From positions 4,890,501 through 4,954,500 of the forward strand of contig NZ_CP012831.1 in NCBI RefSeq assembly GCF_001307275.1: a DNA stretch of 64,000 nucleotides, read 5' to 3'. Positions within the stretch are counted from its first letter, which is position 1; the number at the start of each line of letters is the position of its first letter. The stretch comes from Pseudomonas fluorescens. Its GTDB lineage: Bacteria > Pseudomonadota > Gammaproteobacteria > Pseudomonadales > Pseudomonadaceae. A model generated the notes under the pieces. The model worked only from the letters and a program-made list of their open reading frames with translations. It did not search any database and was not told where the DNA came from. Below are positions 7,260 through 16,139 of this stretch, in pieces. A program made the translations under genes and the position numbers.

Positions 7260-8291
7260 ATGATACGTTTTGAAGCCATCAAGAAAACTCATAAAGGCAG
7301 CCCGCGAATGGCCGTGAGCGATTTAACGCTTCATGTCCGGGAGGGGGAGATCTGCGTATTTGTCGGGCCAAGTGGGTGTGGCAAAACGACCATTTTGCGA
7401 ATGATCAATAGACTGGACACCCAGGACAGTGGCCGTATCTGTGTCAATGGGGTGGCGACCGATGAGCTTGACGTCGTGACGCTTCGCCGTGGCATCGGTT
7501 TCATGATGCAAAGCTCAGCCTTGTTTCCTCATCAAACCGTTGCAGAAAATATTGGCGCGGTTCCGCGGCTCTTGGGTTGGAGCAAGCATAAGATCCGCCA
7601 GCGCGTGAGCGAGCTCATTTCCCTGGTCGGGCTTCAGCCGGAATTTCTGGACAGGTACCCTAATCAACTGTCGGGCGGGCAGCAAAGTCGTGTTGCCTTG
7701 GCGAGGGCATTGGCCTCGGACCCACCGGTTGTATTGATGGACGAACCCTTTGCCGCGCTTGATCCGGTGATCCGCGAGCGACTGCAGGACGAACTGGTTG
7801 CGCTGCAGAGGCGTTTGCATAAAACCATTATCCTGGTGACCCATGACATGGAAGAGGCCATCAAGATTGGTGATCGGATCGCCATCTTCGAGGGTGAAGG
7901 AAAGCTTGCTCAGTTCGATACACCTCACAATATCCTTGCCCATCCTGCCAGCGAGTTTGTGAAGAACTTCATCGGCAAGGATCCGCTGTTGAAAAGACTG
8001 TCGCTGATGAAGGTTTCTGATCTTCCTGTGGATGAAGTCAATTGCCAATTCAAACTTCTGCTGGACGATAAGTCCAATCCGCTGAAGTGGGTCAGTGAAT
8101 CGGACTTGCCTGTCCCTGAACTTACCACGGTGTCGAATAATGATTCGTTGCATCACGCGCTGGTTAAAATTCTAACGGCTCCGCTCGGTGTGGTTGTTCG
8201 AGTGGACGAGGCGGGTGGTTACGAAGGTTGCCTGTCGATTGCCAGCTTTCACAGCGCACTCAATGAGCGCCGCTTTGGAAGTGTGCAATGA
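7260..8291 (+). CDS. OpuCA/ProV-type ABC transporter ATPase
   Basis: 343 residues. Walker A GPSGCGKT (36-43), Q-loop region near 83, signature LSGGQ (137-141), Walker B VVLMDEP (157-163) and switch histidine in LVTHDMEEA. This is the quaternary-amine (betaine/choline/carnitine) ATPase subfamily. A C-terminal extension after about residue 245 takes the place of the CBS domains that sense ionic strength in OpuA/OpuC; it looks degenerate, which suggests nutrient uptake rather than osmotic control. The stop overlaps the start of the first permease (ATGA). Confidence 0.93.
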   Translation: MIRFEAIKKTHKGSPRMAVSDLTLHVREGEICVFVGPSGCGKTTILRMINRLDTQDSGRICVNGVATDELDVVTLRRGIGFMMQSSALFPHQTVAENIGAVPRLLGWSKHKIRQRVSELISLVGLQPEFLDRYPNQLSGGQQSRVALARALASDPPVVLMDEPFAALDPVIRERLQDELVALQRRLHKTIILVTHDMEEAIKIGDRIAIFEGEGKLAQFDTPHNILAHPASEFVKNFIGKDPLLKRLSLMKVSDLPVDEVNCQFKLLLDDKSNPLKWVSESDLPVPELTTVSNNDSLHHALVKILTAPLGVVVRVDEAGGYEGCLSIASFHSALNERRFGSVQ

Positions 8292-8917
8292 TTGACTGGT
8301 CCTGGATCCTTGAAAACTGGCAGCAGATCGGCCAGCTGTTATTTGATCATATTCAGCTGGTGACCTTGGGTCTGTTTATAGGAATGCTGTTAGCGGGCGC
8401 AATGGTGCTCTTGACGTTATGGAAGCCAGGGTTGGCGCAGCCCATGATTTATATCAGCGGAATACTCTTTACCATTCCGTCCCTGGCACTGTTCATTTTG
8501 ATAATGCCCTTTACCGGTTTGTCCAAGACGACGGCGGTGATTGGTTTGAGCCTGTATGCCTTGCTGATTGTGTTACAGAACACTTTGGCGGGCCTTGCGA
8601 GCAACCCTCCGGACGTGCTGGAAGAAGCCCGTGCGCTAGGGTACACGCGCATGCAGCGATTCCTGGGAGTTGAACTTCCCCTGGCGTTGCCTTCGTTATT
8701 GGCAGGGCTGCGAACGACCGCGGTGACATTGGTAGGGCTGGTGACGGTGACTGCGTTAATTGGTCAAGGCGGATTGGGGCAGCTGTTCATTACCGGGTTG
8801 GCTCAAAGTTTCACTACGCCTGTGGCGGTCAGTTTGGTTCTTACGGTGATGTTGGCGTTATGTTTTGATTTTCTGTTTTATTCAATCAATAAATGGCTGG
8901 TCCCTTGGGTGCGCTAA
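8288..8917 (+). CDS. OpuCB-like ABC permease, first copy
   Basis: 209 residues with five to six membrane segments and the binding-protein-dependent transport EAA motif, read here as EEARALGYTRMQRFLGVELPL cut into the EEARALG and VELPLALPSLLAG parts near residues 117-145. It overlaps the ATPase gene by four bases and the second permease by one. Two different permeases plus an ATPase and a binding protein is the OpuC/YehWXYZ-OsmF pattern for osmolyte import across the inner membrane. Confidence 0.9.
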   Translation: MIDWSWILENWQQIGQLLFDHIQLVTLGLFIGMLLAGAMVLLTLWKPGLAQPMIYISGILFTIPSLALFILIMPFTGLSKTTAVIGLSLYALLIVLQNTLAGLASNPPDVLEEARALGYTRMQRFLGVELPLALPSLLAGLRTTAVTLVGLVTVTALIGQGGLGQLFITGLAQSFTTPVAVSLVLTVMLALCFDFLFYSINKWLVPWVR

Positions 8918-9600
8918 TGAATTGGATCGCAGATGTCTACCTCTGGTTTTCTCTTCCTGAACACTGGTTGGGCGAAGACGGAATACTGACTCGGCTGGCA
9001 GAGCATATTTATTATGTGTCTTTGAGCCTGGCGATTGCTTGTGCGATAGCGTTGCCGCTCGGCGTGCTCATGGCTAACTACCGCAAAGGCGCGCAGGTGG
9101 CGATCGGGCTGTTCAATATTGGGCGAGCATTGCCTTCCCTGGGTATTGTGATACTTGCAATCATGGTCATTGGCTATGAAACCAGTACGGTGATTATCGC
9201 CTTGGTCACCCTGAGCATCCCGCCGATATTGACCAATACCTATGTTGGCATCGATCAGGTGGATTCGTCTCTGAAGCATGCTGCCAAATCGATGGGGATG
9301 CGCAGATGGCAGATGTTTATCCAGCTGGAATTACCGTTGGCTTTTCCGCTGATCTTTTCTGGATTCCGCTCAGCCCTGGTGCAACTTATTGCCACGGCCA
9401 CCATTGCCGCCTATGCAGGGTTCGGCGGGCTGGGCAGGTTTCTCATTGACGGGCTGGGTCGAAATGACATCCCTCAAATCATTGGCGGCGCACTGGTGGT
9501 GTCGGCACTTGCGATTGTCAGCGAGTGGGTTTGTTCAATGATCGAAACACTCATGGTTCGAAAATGGCGAGCGGGGAATGTTGAACTGAGCGCTACATGA
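8917..9600 (+). CDS. OpuCD-like ABC permease, second copy
   Basis: 227 residues from ATG 8917, which overlaps the upstream stop (TAATG). It has an N-terminal periplasmic segment with PEHWLGEDG, six hydrophobic helices and an EAA loop (KHAAKSMGMRRWQMF, then QLELPLAFPLIFSG). It is related to but distinct from the first permease, so the pore is probably a heterodimer. An in-frame ATG at 8893 also exists but lies inside the upstream gene and has no separate ribosome site. Confidence 0.9.
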   Translation: MNWIADVYLWFSLPEHWLGEDGILTRLAEHIYYVSLSLAIACAIALPLGVLMANYRKGAQVAIGLFNIGRALPSLGIVILAIMVIGYETSTVIIALVTLSIPPILTNTYVGIDQVDSSLKHAAKSMGMRRWQMFIQLELPLAFPLIFSGFRSALVQLIATATIAAYAGFGGLGRFLIDGLGRNDIPQIIGGALVVSALAIVSEWVCSMIETLMVRKWRAGNVELSAT

Positions 9601-9648
9601 TCAGGGCATTTGAAAGTGCGTATTAATTCTGCAGAGGTGCAAATCCAA

Positions 9649-10554
9649 ATGAAAAACAAACAACGTTCGAAGGTTCGTTCAGCGCACTCGGTTTCATTGT
9701 TGCTGGGGTTAGGCTTGCTGGTGGGCAGCGCATTTGCCAGTGCCCAGTCCATCACCATAGGCGGGGCCAATTTTTCCGAGCAGACGATTCTCGCGAACAT
9801 CTATGCGTCAGCTTTGAAAAAGGAAGGGATTGAGGTCAAGACCCGGCTCAATCTGGGGAACCGCCAGATCATCGCCAAGGCGCTGGAAAACGGGGATATC
9901 GACGTTGTACCCGAGTACATAGGATCACTGTTGAGTTTCTATGACGACAAGAGCGCCCTGACCAGCCAAAAGGAGATCGTCAGCGCCTTGCAACAGAAGT
10001 TGCCGGCGGGCCTCCAGTTGCTTGAACCTTCGGCCGCGGGCTCTATTACCGCTTGGGCCGTCACCCAGAAAACCGCAGAAAAGTACAACCTGCAGACCTT
10101 GTCCGACCTGGCACCCGTCTCCGGTGAACTCACGCTGGGTGGGCCTCCCGAAGTCACCACTGCCGCCTTGGGCCTGCCCGGGTTGAAGGCGGTCTACGGT
10201 ATCAACTTCAAGAGCGTCAAATCGCTGGACATGGGCGGGCCCTTGTCGCGGCTGGCGCTGAACTCAGGCGCTATCGACGTCGCCACGGTGGTCTCCACGC
10301 AAGGCATCCTGGCAAAAGAACCTTGGGTGGTGCTCGAGGACGACAAGCACCAACAGCCCCTGCAAAACATTACGCCACTGGGGCGCAAGGCGTTGTTAAC
10401 CCCAGAAGTCACCAAAGTGCTCAACGAGGTCTCCGCAAAACTGACCGATGACGACCTCAAGCAACTCAATCGCCTGGTGGATATCGATCACAAGGATCCC
10501 GCAAAAGTCGCGGCGCAGTGGGTCGCTGAAAATACCGTCAAGGCGGCCAACTGA
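9649..10554 (+). CDS. OpuCC/OsmF-type substrate-binding protein
   Basis: 301 residues from ATG 9649 (GAGGTG upstream); an earlier in-frame start at 9610 is less likely. The signal peptide VSLLLGLGLLVGSAFASA ends near residue 34, with no lipobox cysteine, so the protein should be free in the periplasm. The mature start ITIGGANFSEQTILANIYA and the segment GDIDVVPEYIGSLLSFY are typical of the quaternary-amine binding family (OpuBC/OpuCC/OsmF/ChoX-like), including the VPEYIG/T part of the ligand pocket. It completes the importer encoded just upstream. Confidence 0.9.
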   Translation: MKNKQRSKVRSAHSVSLLLGLGLLVGSAFASAQSITIGGANFSEQTILANIYASALKKEGIEVKTRLNLGNRQIIAKALENGDIDVVPEYIGSLLSFYDDKSALTSQKEIVSALQQKLPAGLQLLEPSAAGSITAWAVTQKTAEKYNLQTLSDLAPVSGELTLGGPPEVTTAALGLPGLKAVYGINFKSVKSLDMGGPLSRLALNSGAIDVATVVSTQGILAKEPWVVLEDDKHQQPLQNITPLGRKALLTPEVTKVLNEVSAKLTDDDLKQLNRLVDIDHKDPAKVAAQWVAENTVKAAN

Positions 10555-10590
10555 ACATGAATGCGATGTGGGTAAGGTCGCGGAGGCGTT

Positions 10591-11919
10591 ATGTCCAATA
10601 AAAGCATGATTTTGAATTTGTTCTTTTTTAATCCCCAAGGGGATCACCGTTTTTCCTGGCGCCACCCGCTGTCGCCGACCAAGGAAATATTGACGCTGGG
10701 CTACTACGTAAAACTGGTGCAGGCAGCCGAAGCGGCGAAGTTCGATGCGGTTTTTGTCGCGGATCACGTCGCGGTCTGGGACTCCGTCGCCAGTGGGTTG
10801 AGGCACTATGCCAACGCCCGCCTTGAACCGATTACGCTCTTGTCCGCATTGGCGGCTGTCACCGAACACATCGGGCTGATGGGCACCGCTTCAACGTCCT
10901 ATAACGAGCCCTTCAACATCGCGCGATATTTTGCTTCGCTGGACTACCTCAGCACAGGGCGAGCCAGCTGGAATATCGTGACCTCCTGGTTGGAAGAGGA
11001 GGCTTCGAATTTCGGATTGTCAGGTGTGACGAAACACGCCGATCGTTATCGGCGGGCCGAGGAGTTCATTCATGTCGTCAAGCAGCTTTGGGACTCCTGG
11101 GAGGAGGGGGCTCTTGAGTTTGACAAGGACAGCGGCGATTTTGCCGACCCGTCCAAGATTCACCCGATCCATCACAAAGGAGCGCATTTCAACGTGCGTG
11201 GGCCGCTTAACGTGCCGCGTCCCCCGCAAGGACATCCGGTCCTTGCCCAGGCGGGGTCTTCTGAAGCGGGCAAGGATCTGGCCGCCGCCCATGGGGACGT
11301 GCATTTCTGTTTCATCAATACGGTCGAAGAGGGACTGGCGTACAGGGCCGATTTGAATCGCCGACTCGAGTTGAAGGGCCGGCATTCCAGTGATCTGAAA
11401 ATCATTACCGGTGTGCTTCCGGTGGTTCTGGAGGATGAGACTGAGGAGGAGCGCCGTCGGCAACTGGAGGACAGCCTCATTATCGATGCCGTGGCGATTG
11501 ATCTGGTCTCCAGCTACACCCGTCTTGATCTGACAGGCCTGTCGCCGGACAGCCCGCTACCCGCGTTGCCGGATGAGTCTGAGTTCGATGGCATTCGAAC
11601 CGAACTGGCCCTGCTCAAGAAGTACGACACGACCTTGTCCATCCGTGAAATAGGGCGCCGGTTGGTCAAGAGTTCCAGTACCTGGCTGCTGATCGGAACG
11701 GCGGAGCATATTGCCGATAAGCTTTCAGCGTTATACGAGTCGAATGCCGTCGATGGCTACAACCTCATGTTTCCGTTTTTGCCGACGGACTTCGACACAT
11801 TCACCCGTGGCGTGGTGCCTTTGCTGCAAGCCAGAGGGGTTTTCCGCAAGGAATATGAACCCGGGACCCTGAGGGATCGCTTGGGTTTGAAGACGCCTGC
11901 CAACCGCTTCCTGCTGTGA
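10591..11919 (+). CDS. NtaA/SnaA/DszA-family FMNH2-dependent monooxygenase
   Basis: 442 residues, normal for the family. It has the bacterial-luciferase-like barrel: N-terminus MILNLFFFNPQGDH, the strand region KFDAVFVADHVAV near 55, NARLEPITLLSALAAVT, then SWNIVTSWLEEEASNFG and the RYRRAEEFIHVVKQLWDSW stretch typical of NtaA/DszA. Such enzymes use reduced FMN from a separate reductase to oxygenate sulfones, sulfonates or aminocarboxylates, often cleaving C-S or C-N bonds. No flavin reductase is encoded in this operon, so a shared one must serve. It follows the importer genes by 36 bases, implying that the imported compound is oxygenated in the cytoplasm. Confidence 0.9.
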   Translation: MSNKSMILNLFFFNPQGDHRFSWRHPLSPTKEILTLGYYVKLVQAAEAAKFDAVFVADHVAVWDSVASGLRHYANARLEPITLLSALAAVTEHIGLMGTASTSYNEPFNIARYFASLDYLSTGRASWNIVTSWLEEEASNFGLSGVTKHADRYRRAEEFIHVVKQLWDSWEEGALEFDKDSGDFADPSKIHPIHHKGAHFNVRGPLNVPRPPQGHPVLAQAGSSEAGKDLAAAHGDVHFCFINTVEEGLAYRADLNRRLELKGRHSSDLKIITGVLPVVLEDETEEERRRQLEDSLIIDAVAIDLVSSYTRLDLTGLSPDSPLPALPDESEFDGIRTELALLKKYDTTLSIREIGRRLVKSSSTWLLIGTAEHIADKLSALYESNAVDGYNLMFPFLPTDFDTFTRGVVPLLQARGVFRKEYEPGTLRDRLGLKTPANRFLL

Positions 11920-11954
11920 TCAGCGTCAATCACAATCCTCTGAATGGCTTTCAT

Positions 11955-12737
11955 ATGACCAGCGATCTATCCATGTACCTCGCTCCCGCCAGGGTTTTAC
12001 AGGCCCAGGACGCCTGGCTCCAGCGCATCCTGGAGATTCTGGGTGAGCGCCGTGAGCAAAAGCAGGTCGTCGATCCCGTGTCCCATTGGCTTTCCCCTGA
12101 TCTGTTGTTGTCCCAGACCTGCGGCTATCCATTCGTCACGTCACTGCGGGGAAAGGTGAGGCTGATAGGGCGTCCGAGCTATGAGCTTGCTCATAGCTCG
12201 GGGGGTGACCATTGCAGTTTGCTGCTGTGTAGAGCTGATTCGGCCGTCACCGATCTGGCGGGTTTGCAGGGCAGCCATGGTCTGATCAACGCCCGGGATT
12301 CCAACTCCGGAATGAATTTATTGCGCCACACGTTGGCTGGGATCAGCGACCGTGGTTTTTTCTCGAAACTGACCTTCACCGGATCCCACAGGGAGAGCAT
12401 TCGAAGGTTGAAGAACCACGACGGTGATTTGGCTTCTATCGACAGCGTCACCTACGACTATCTGGCGAGAGACAACAGTGACGAGATCGAAGGACTCAGG
12501 ATCCTGGTGCGAAGTGTGCGCAGTCCCTGCCTGCCTTACATCACGTCGATTCGTCGAACGGCGACGCAAGCAGACGCTATCAGGCGCGCAATGAACGAAG
12601 CCTTGAGCCAGCTTCCCGAGATTTCCCGTGACCTGGCGATCAGGGAAGTGCTGCCGGCCAGTGAGGCTGACTATGCGTGTCTTCTGGAGTATGAGCGCAG
12701 TGCGGCCAATCGCGGCTTTTCGTTTGTATCACCCTGA
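11955..12737 (+). CDS. PhnD/SsuA-like periplasmic-binding-fold protein without signal peptide
   Basis: 260 residues from ATG 11955. The text resembles PhnD-type phosphonate/transferrin-fold binding proteins: LSPDLLLSQTCGYPFVTSL near 40-60, DLAGLQGSHGLINARDSNSGMN near 105-125, LTFTGSHRESIRRL and ASIDSVTYDYL. A hydrophobic signal sequence is missing both from this start and from the extended frame beginning at 11916. It may therefore act in the cytoplasm as a ligand sensor or substrate carrier, or be exported by another route. It is the last gene of the operon, 35 bases after the monooxygenase, and is followed by a strong hairpin. Confidence 0.78.
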   Translation: MTSDLSMYLAPARVLQAQDAWLQRILEILGERREQKQVVDPVSHWLSPDLLLSQTCGYPFVTSLRGKVRLIGRPSYELAHSSGGDHCSLLLCRADSAVTDLAGLQGSHGLINARDSNSGMNLLRHTLAGISDRGFFSKLTFTGSHRESIRRLKNHDGDLASIDSVTYDYLARDNSDEIEGLRILVRSVRSPCLPYITSIRRTATQADAIRRAMNEALSQLPEISRDLAIREVLPASEADYACLLEYERSAANRGFSFVSP

Positions 12738-12739
12738 GC

Positions 12740-12761
12740 GGCGAGCCGTCCCTGGCTCGCC
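12740..12761. terminator. Bidirectional hairpin between convergent genes
   Basis: GGCGAGCC and GGCTCGCC form a perfect 8-bp stem around a 6-base loop, between the operon end (12737) and the end of the chemoreceptor gene (12774). There is no T-run, but the position fits a shared transcript end. Confidence 0.5.
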
Positions 12762-12773
12762 ACCTCGAACACG

Positions 12774-14717
12774 CTAGAACTTGAAGCGCCCAACCAAGCC
12801 CTTGAGCTGCCCGGAAATATCCGTCAAACGCCCCGAGCCGGTCTGTGCCGAGTGAGCGAATTCCTCGACCAACTGGGCATCGGCATGAATCTGCGCGATG
12901 TGCCGGTTGATGTCTTCGGCCACCTGGTGCTGTTCCTCTGCCGCCGTGGCGATCTGGGTGTTCTGGTCGCGAATCGAGTCCACCGAATTGCGGATCTTGT
13001 CGAAGCTGTCACGGGCCTGCTGAATGCGCTCGACGCTGGTGTGGGACACCTGCAGGCTGCTTTGCATCTGCTGGGTGACTTCCTGGGTGCGCCGTGCGAG
13101 GTTGCCCAGCAGGCTGTCGATCTCGCCGGTGGAGTCGGCGGTGCGGCGTGCCAGGGCCCGCACTTCGTCGGCCACTACGGCGAACCCACGACCTTGATCG
13201 CCGGCCCGTGCGGCTTCGATCGCGGCGTTGAGGGCCAACAGGTTGGTCTGTTCGGCAATCGAGCGAATGGTGTCGAGGATGGTGTTGATGTTCTTGCTGT
13301 CTTGCTCCAACGCCTGCATGGTCTGGGTCGATTGTTGCAGGTCTTCGCTCAGTTTCAACACGCTGCCGGTGGCTTCGCCGATGTGATGCTGGCCGTCGTG
13401 CACATCGCGGTAGCCTTCGTCCGCACTGGAGGCGGCCTGGCTGCAAGAACGGGCCACTTCGTTGGCGGTGGCAACCATTTCGTTGAACGCGGTGCTCACC
13501 AATTCCACGGCCTGGCGCTGGCGCCCGGCGGCATCGTTCATGTTCTGGGCCACGTGGCTGGTATCGGCCGCGGCGGTTTGCAGGTCGGAAGAGGCGCTGC
13601 CGATGCGTTGCATCAGTTGCGCGATCATGCCCAGGAACTGGTTGAACCAGCCCGCCAGGGTGGCCGTTTCGTCCTTGCCTTGCACCGAGAGTTTGCGGGT
13701 GAGGTCACCTTCACCTTCGGCGATTTCCTGCAGGCCATTGGCAACGCCGCGAATCGGCCGCACGATGACGCTGGCGAAACTGGCGCCCACCACGGCGAAG
13801 ACCACGGCCAGCGCGGCAGCAATGGCGGCGATCAGCCAAGTCAGGCTCGAAGCCTCGGCCATCACTTCATCGCGTTTGATCAGGCCGATGAAGCGCCAGC
13901 CCAGCCCTTTGGAACTGACCACGTTGGCCATGTAGGGCACGCCGTCGATCTCGATCTGGGTCACGCCATCGCTGCTTTTGGCCAGCTCGGCATAGTTGGG
14001 GCCAAGGTCGGCCAGCGGCTTGAAGTTGTGCTTGGCATCGGCGGCGTCCACCAGGACGTTGCCGTTGGCTTCCACCAGCATCAGGTAGCCGCTGTCGCCC
14101 AGCTTGATGTTCTTGACCAGTTCGGTGAGCTGCTTGAGCGACACGTCCAGGCCGACCACGCCCACGACGTTGCCGCTGGCGTCGGCGACCGTGTGTACGG
14201 TGCCGATCAGCGACACATCGTCCGGCGCCCAGTAATAGGCGTCCGTGCGCACGGTCGTACCCGGTGCGGCGATGGCGGCCTTGTACCAGGGGCGCACGCG
14301 CGGGTCATAGTTGGTCATCTTCGGATCGTCAGGCCAGCTGGCGTAGCCACCGTCGCTCAGCCCCACGGACAGATAGGCGGTGGTCGGATGGCTCTTGGCG
14401 AATCGGTCGAATATTTCCAGGAGCTGTTGGTTGATCTCGGGGAGCGGTGTTTGTGCGGCATCGGCCAGGGAGTAGTTTTTCAACCCCTTGGCAGCGATGA
14501 TCCGTGGATCCTTGGCGATGTATTCGACGTTCTGGCTGATGCCATCGAAGAACTGCTTCATGCCGTTGTCGATCTGGCGGATTTCACGGCCGCTGCTGTC
14601 CAGGAAGTTGGCCTTTGCGGCGTCGCGCAGGTTCATTACGACAAGCACCGCTACCAGGATAACCGGGAGGCAGGCGATGGCCGCGAACGCCCATGTCAGC
14701 TTCTGTTTGATATTCAT
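12774..14717 (-). CDS. Methyl-accepting chemotaxis protein with dCache ligand domain
   Basis: 647 residues. A membrane helix at about 10-30 is followed by a periplasmic dCache domain (about 36-280), a second helix near 290-312, a HAMP region and a cytoplasmic signalling domain whose tip reads EQTNLLALNAAIEAARAG. The ligand domain contains RPWY followed by DAYYW and GLDVSL, in the order of the dCache amino-acid/amine-binding motif (R-x-W-Y, Y, D). Amine or amino-acid ligands are therefore likely, and a quaternary amine matching the adjoining importer operon is possible. It is read on the opposite strand from that operon and is separated from the AraC gene by a divergent 292-base region. Confidence 0.93.
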   Translation of the reverse strand: MNIKQKLTWAFAAIACLPVILVAVLVVMNLRDAAKANFLDSSGREIRQIDNGMKQFFDGISQNVEYIAKDPRIIAAKGLKNYSLADAAQTPLPEINQQLLEIFDRFAKSHPTTAYLSVGLSDGGYASWPDDPKMTNYDPRVRPWYKAAIAAPGTTVRTDAYYWAPDDVSLIGTVHTVADASGNVVGVVGLDVSLKQLTELVKNIKLGDSGYLMLVEANGNVLVDAADAKHNFKPLADLGPNYAELAKSSDGVTQIEIDGVPYMANVVSSKGLGWRFIGLIKRDEVMAEASSLTWLIAAIAAALAVVFAVVGASFASVIVRPIRGVANGLQEIAEGEGDLTRKLSVQGKDETATLAGWFNQFLGMIAQLMQRIGSASSDLQTAAADTSHVAQNMNDAAGRQRQAVELVSTAFNEMVATANEVARSCSQAASSADEGYRDVHDGQHHIGEATGSVLKLSEDLQQSTQTMQALEQDSKNINTILDTIRSIAEQTNLLALNAAIEAARAGDQGRGFAVVADEVRALARRTADSTGEIDSLLGNLARRTQEVTQQMQSSLQVSHTSVERIQQARDSFDKIRNSVDSIRDQNTQIATAAEEQHQVAEDINRHIAQIHADAQLVEEFAHSAQTGSGRLTDISGQLKGLVGRFKF

Positions 14718-15009
14718 GACTTCTCCCGCGGAATATTTTAAGTGTTGGAACGGCGGAAACAGCAGTGTTTGGCCTTGCGAGTCTCTGGAAGGGAAAAGCG
14801 CCTATGCCTACTGCCACTGTATCGACCAAAGTCGTAGGCACTTGAGGCTTGCCATTTTGGCGCGGGACGATCAGTAGAGGGCGTAGGCGCGATTGCAGGC
14901 GGCTTGACTAGTCTGGAAGATAGCGTGGTTTGCCCCGCGCCTTCGCTCTGCGGCTCGGGCACCCACGTGCAGCCAATCCTCATTGTCTTTAATGTATTAA
15001 CGAGGCCCT

Positions 15010-16053
15010 ATGCCAAGCGCATTCGAGAGCGTACTCAAAAACAAGAACATGGCTTATCGACCGCTCGGAGCGGCGTCCGCCAGCGAGGCGCCGATCCGCG
15101 TCGCGTTTGTATTGATGGACAACTTCTCGATGATGTCCTTCACCGGTGCGGTGGACGCGCTGGTGACCGCCAACCTGATGAGCGACATGCCCCTCTACGA
15201 GGTGCTGACGGTGGGGGTTTCAGGTGGGCAGGTGACGAGCGACCTGGGCATTGTCATCTCGACGGACGTCGAACTGGCGCAGATGCCGGAAAACCAGGAC
15301 GTGCTGATTGTCGCCGGGGGCTTTCGCGTGAAGTTGCAAGGCCATCCCTTGCTGCGCCGCAAGCTGCGCGCCAATGCGGCGTCCGGGGCGATCCTGGGCG
15401 GGTTGTGGAACGGTGTCTTCTTCGTTGCCGATGCCAATCTGTTGGATGGTTTCGAATGCGCTGTCCACCCGGAAAGTCGCGCCATGATGGTGGAGGTGTT
15501 CCCCCATGTGAAGGTGTCCAGCCGGGCCTATGTGGTGGATCGGGAGCGGGTCAGTTGCGCGGGCGCCAACAGTTCGCTGCGCATGATGCTCCAATTGATT
15601 CGCCAGACGGGCGGAGCGGCGCTGGTGGGGGCCATCGAGGAAATTCTGCGTTGTGATGAGTCGGGCGACGATGCGACGGACTTGCCACCGGTTTTCGTCG
15701 AGACCGACCCGACGCTGCCGGAAAGCCTCAAGTTGGCGTTGGAACTGATGTGGCAGAACGTAGAGGAGCCCTTGACCATCGATGAGCTGGCGGCGTGCGT
15801 GAAGATTTCCAAGCGCCAGTTGGAGCGACGGTTCTGCAGTTTTCTCGGCGCGACCCCAACGCGCTATTACCTGGAGCTGCGCCTGACGCGTGCGCGCCAA
15901 CTCATCCAGCAAACCAATCGGTCCGTGACCGAAATCGCCGTGGCGACAGGCTTTGTCAGTTCCCCGCACTTCCAGCGTCGTTTCCGGGATTTCTTTGGTG
16001 TGCCGCCTGGCAGTTACCGTTCGAAATCGGAGCGCAAGCAAGCCTTGCGCTGA
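15010..16053 (+). CDS. GbdR/ArgR/CdhR-like AraC-family regulator with DJ-1/PfpI-like domain
   Basis: 347 residues, CGAGG ahead of the ATG. An N-terminal amidotransferase-like (GATase1) domain spans about residues 30-200 (VAFVLMDNFSMMSFTGAVDA start). The C-terminal double helix-turn-helix spans about 235-340 (ISKRQLERRFCSFLG, then VTEIAVATGFVSSPHFQRRF). This architecture is that of GbdR (glycine betaine), CdhR (carnitine) and ArgR in Pseudomonas, which activate catabolic operons upon ligand binding. The gene is not adjacent to its own biosynthetic or catabolic operon, so the two methylated-zwitterion loci at 1-12.7 kb are its most natural targets. That assignment is inference. Confidence 0.9.
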   Translation: MPSAFESVLKNKNMAYRPLGAASASEAPIRVAFVLMDNFSMMSFTGAVDALVTANLMSDMPLYEVLTVGVSGGQVTSDLGIVISTDVELAQMPENQDVLIVAGGFRVKLQGHPLLRRKLRANAASGAILGGLWNGVFFVADANLLDGFECAVHPESRAMMVEVFPHVKVSSRAYVVDRERVSCAGANSSLRMMLQLIRQTGGAALVGAIEEILRCDESGDDATDLPPVFVETDPTLPESLKLALELMWQNVEEPLTIDELAACVKISKRQLERRFCSFLGATPTRYYLELRLTRARQLIQQTNRSVTEIAVATGFVSSPHFQRRFRDFFGVPPGSYRSKSERKQALR

Positions 16054-16107
16054 AGACGCTGCCGGAGCGGAAAGTGAGTTTTTGGGGCGGGAGGGCTACG
16101 CTGCTCA

Positions 16108-16125
16108 GCGGGAGCAAGCTCCCGC
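16108..16125. terminator. Perfect 8-2-8 palindrome between convergent genes
   Basis: GCGGGAGCAAGCTCCCGC is fully self-complementary apart from the two-base centre. It resembles half of the local REP repeats and sits between the ends of the AraC gene and the hypothetical gene at 16140. Confidence 0.4.
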
Positions 16126-16139
16126 ATCACGGACACAAA

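Noticed and set aside
12852..14741. 629-codon open frame antisense to the dCache chemoreceptor
   Set aside because: Low-complexity mirror of the real gene, with no recognisable domain or ribosome site.
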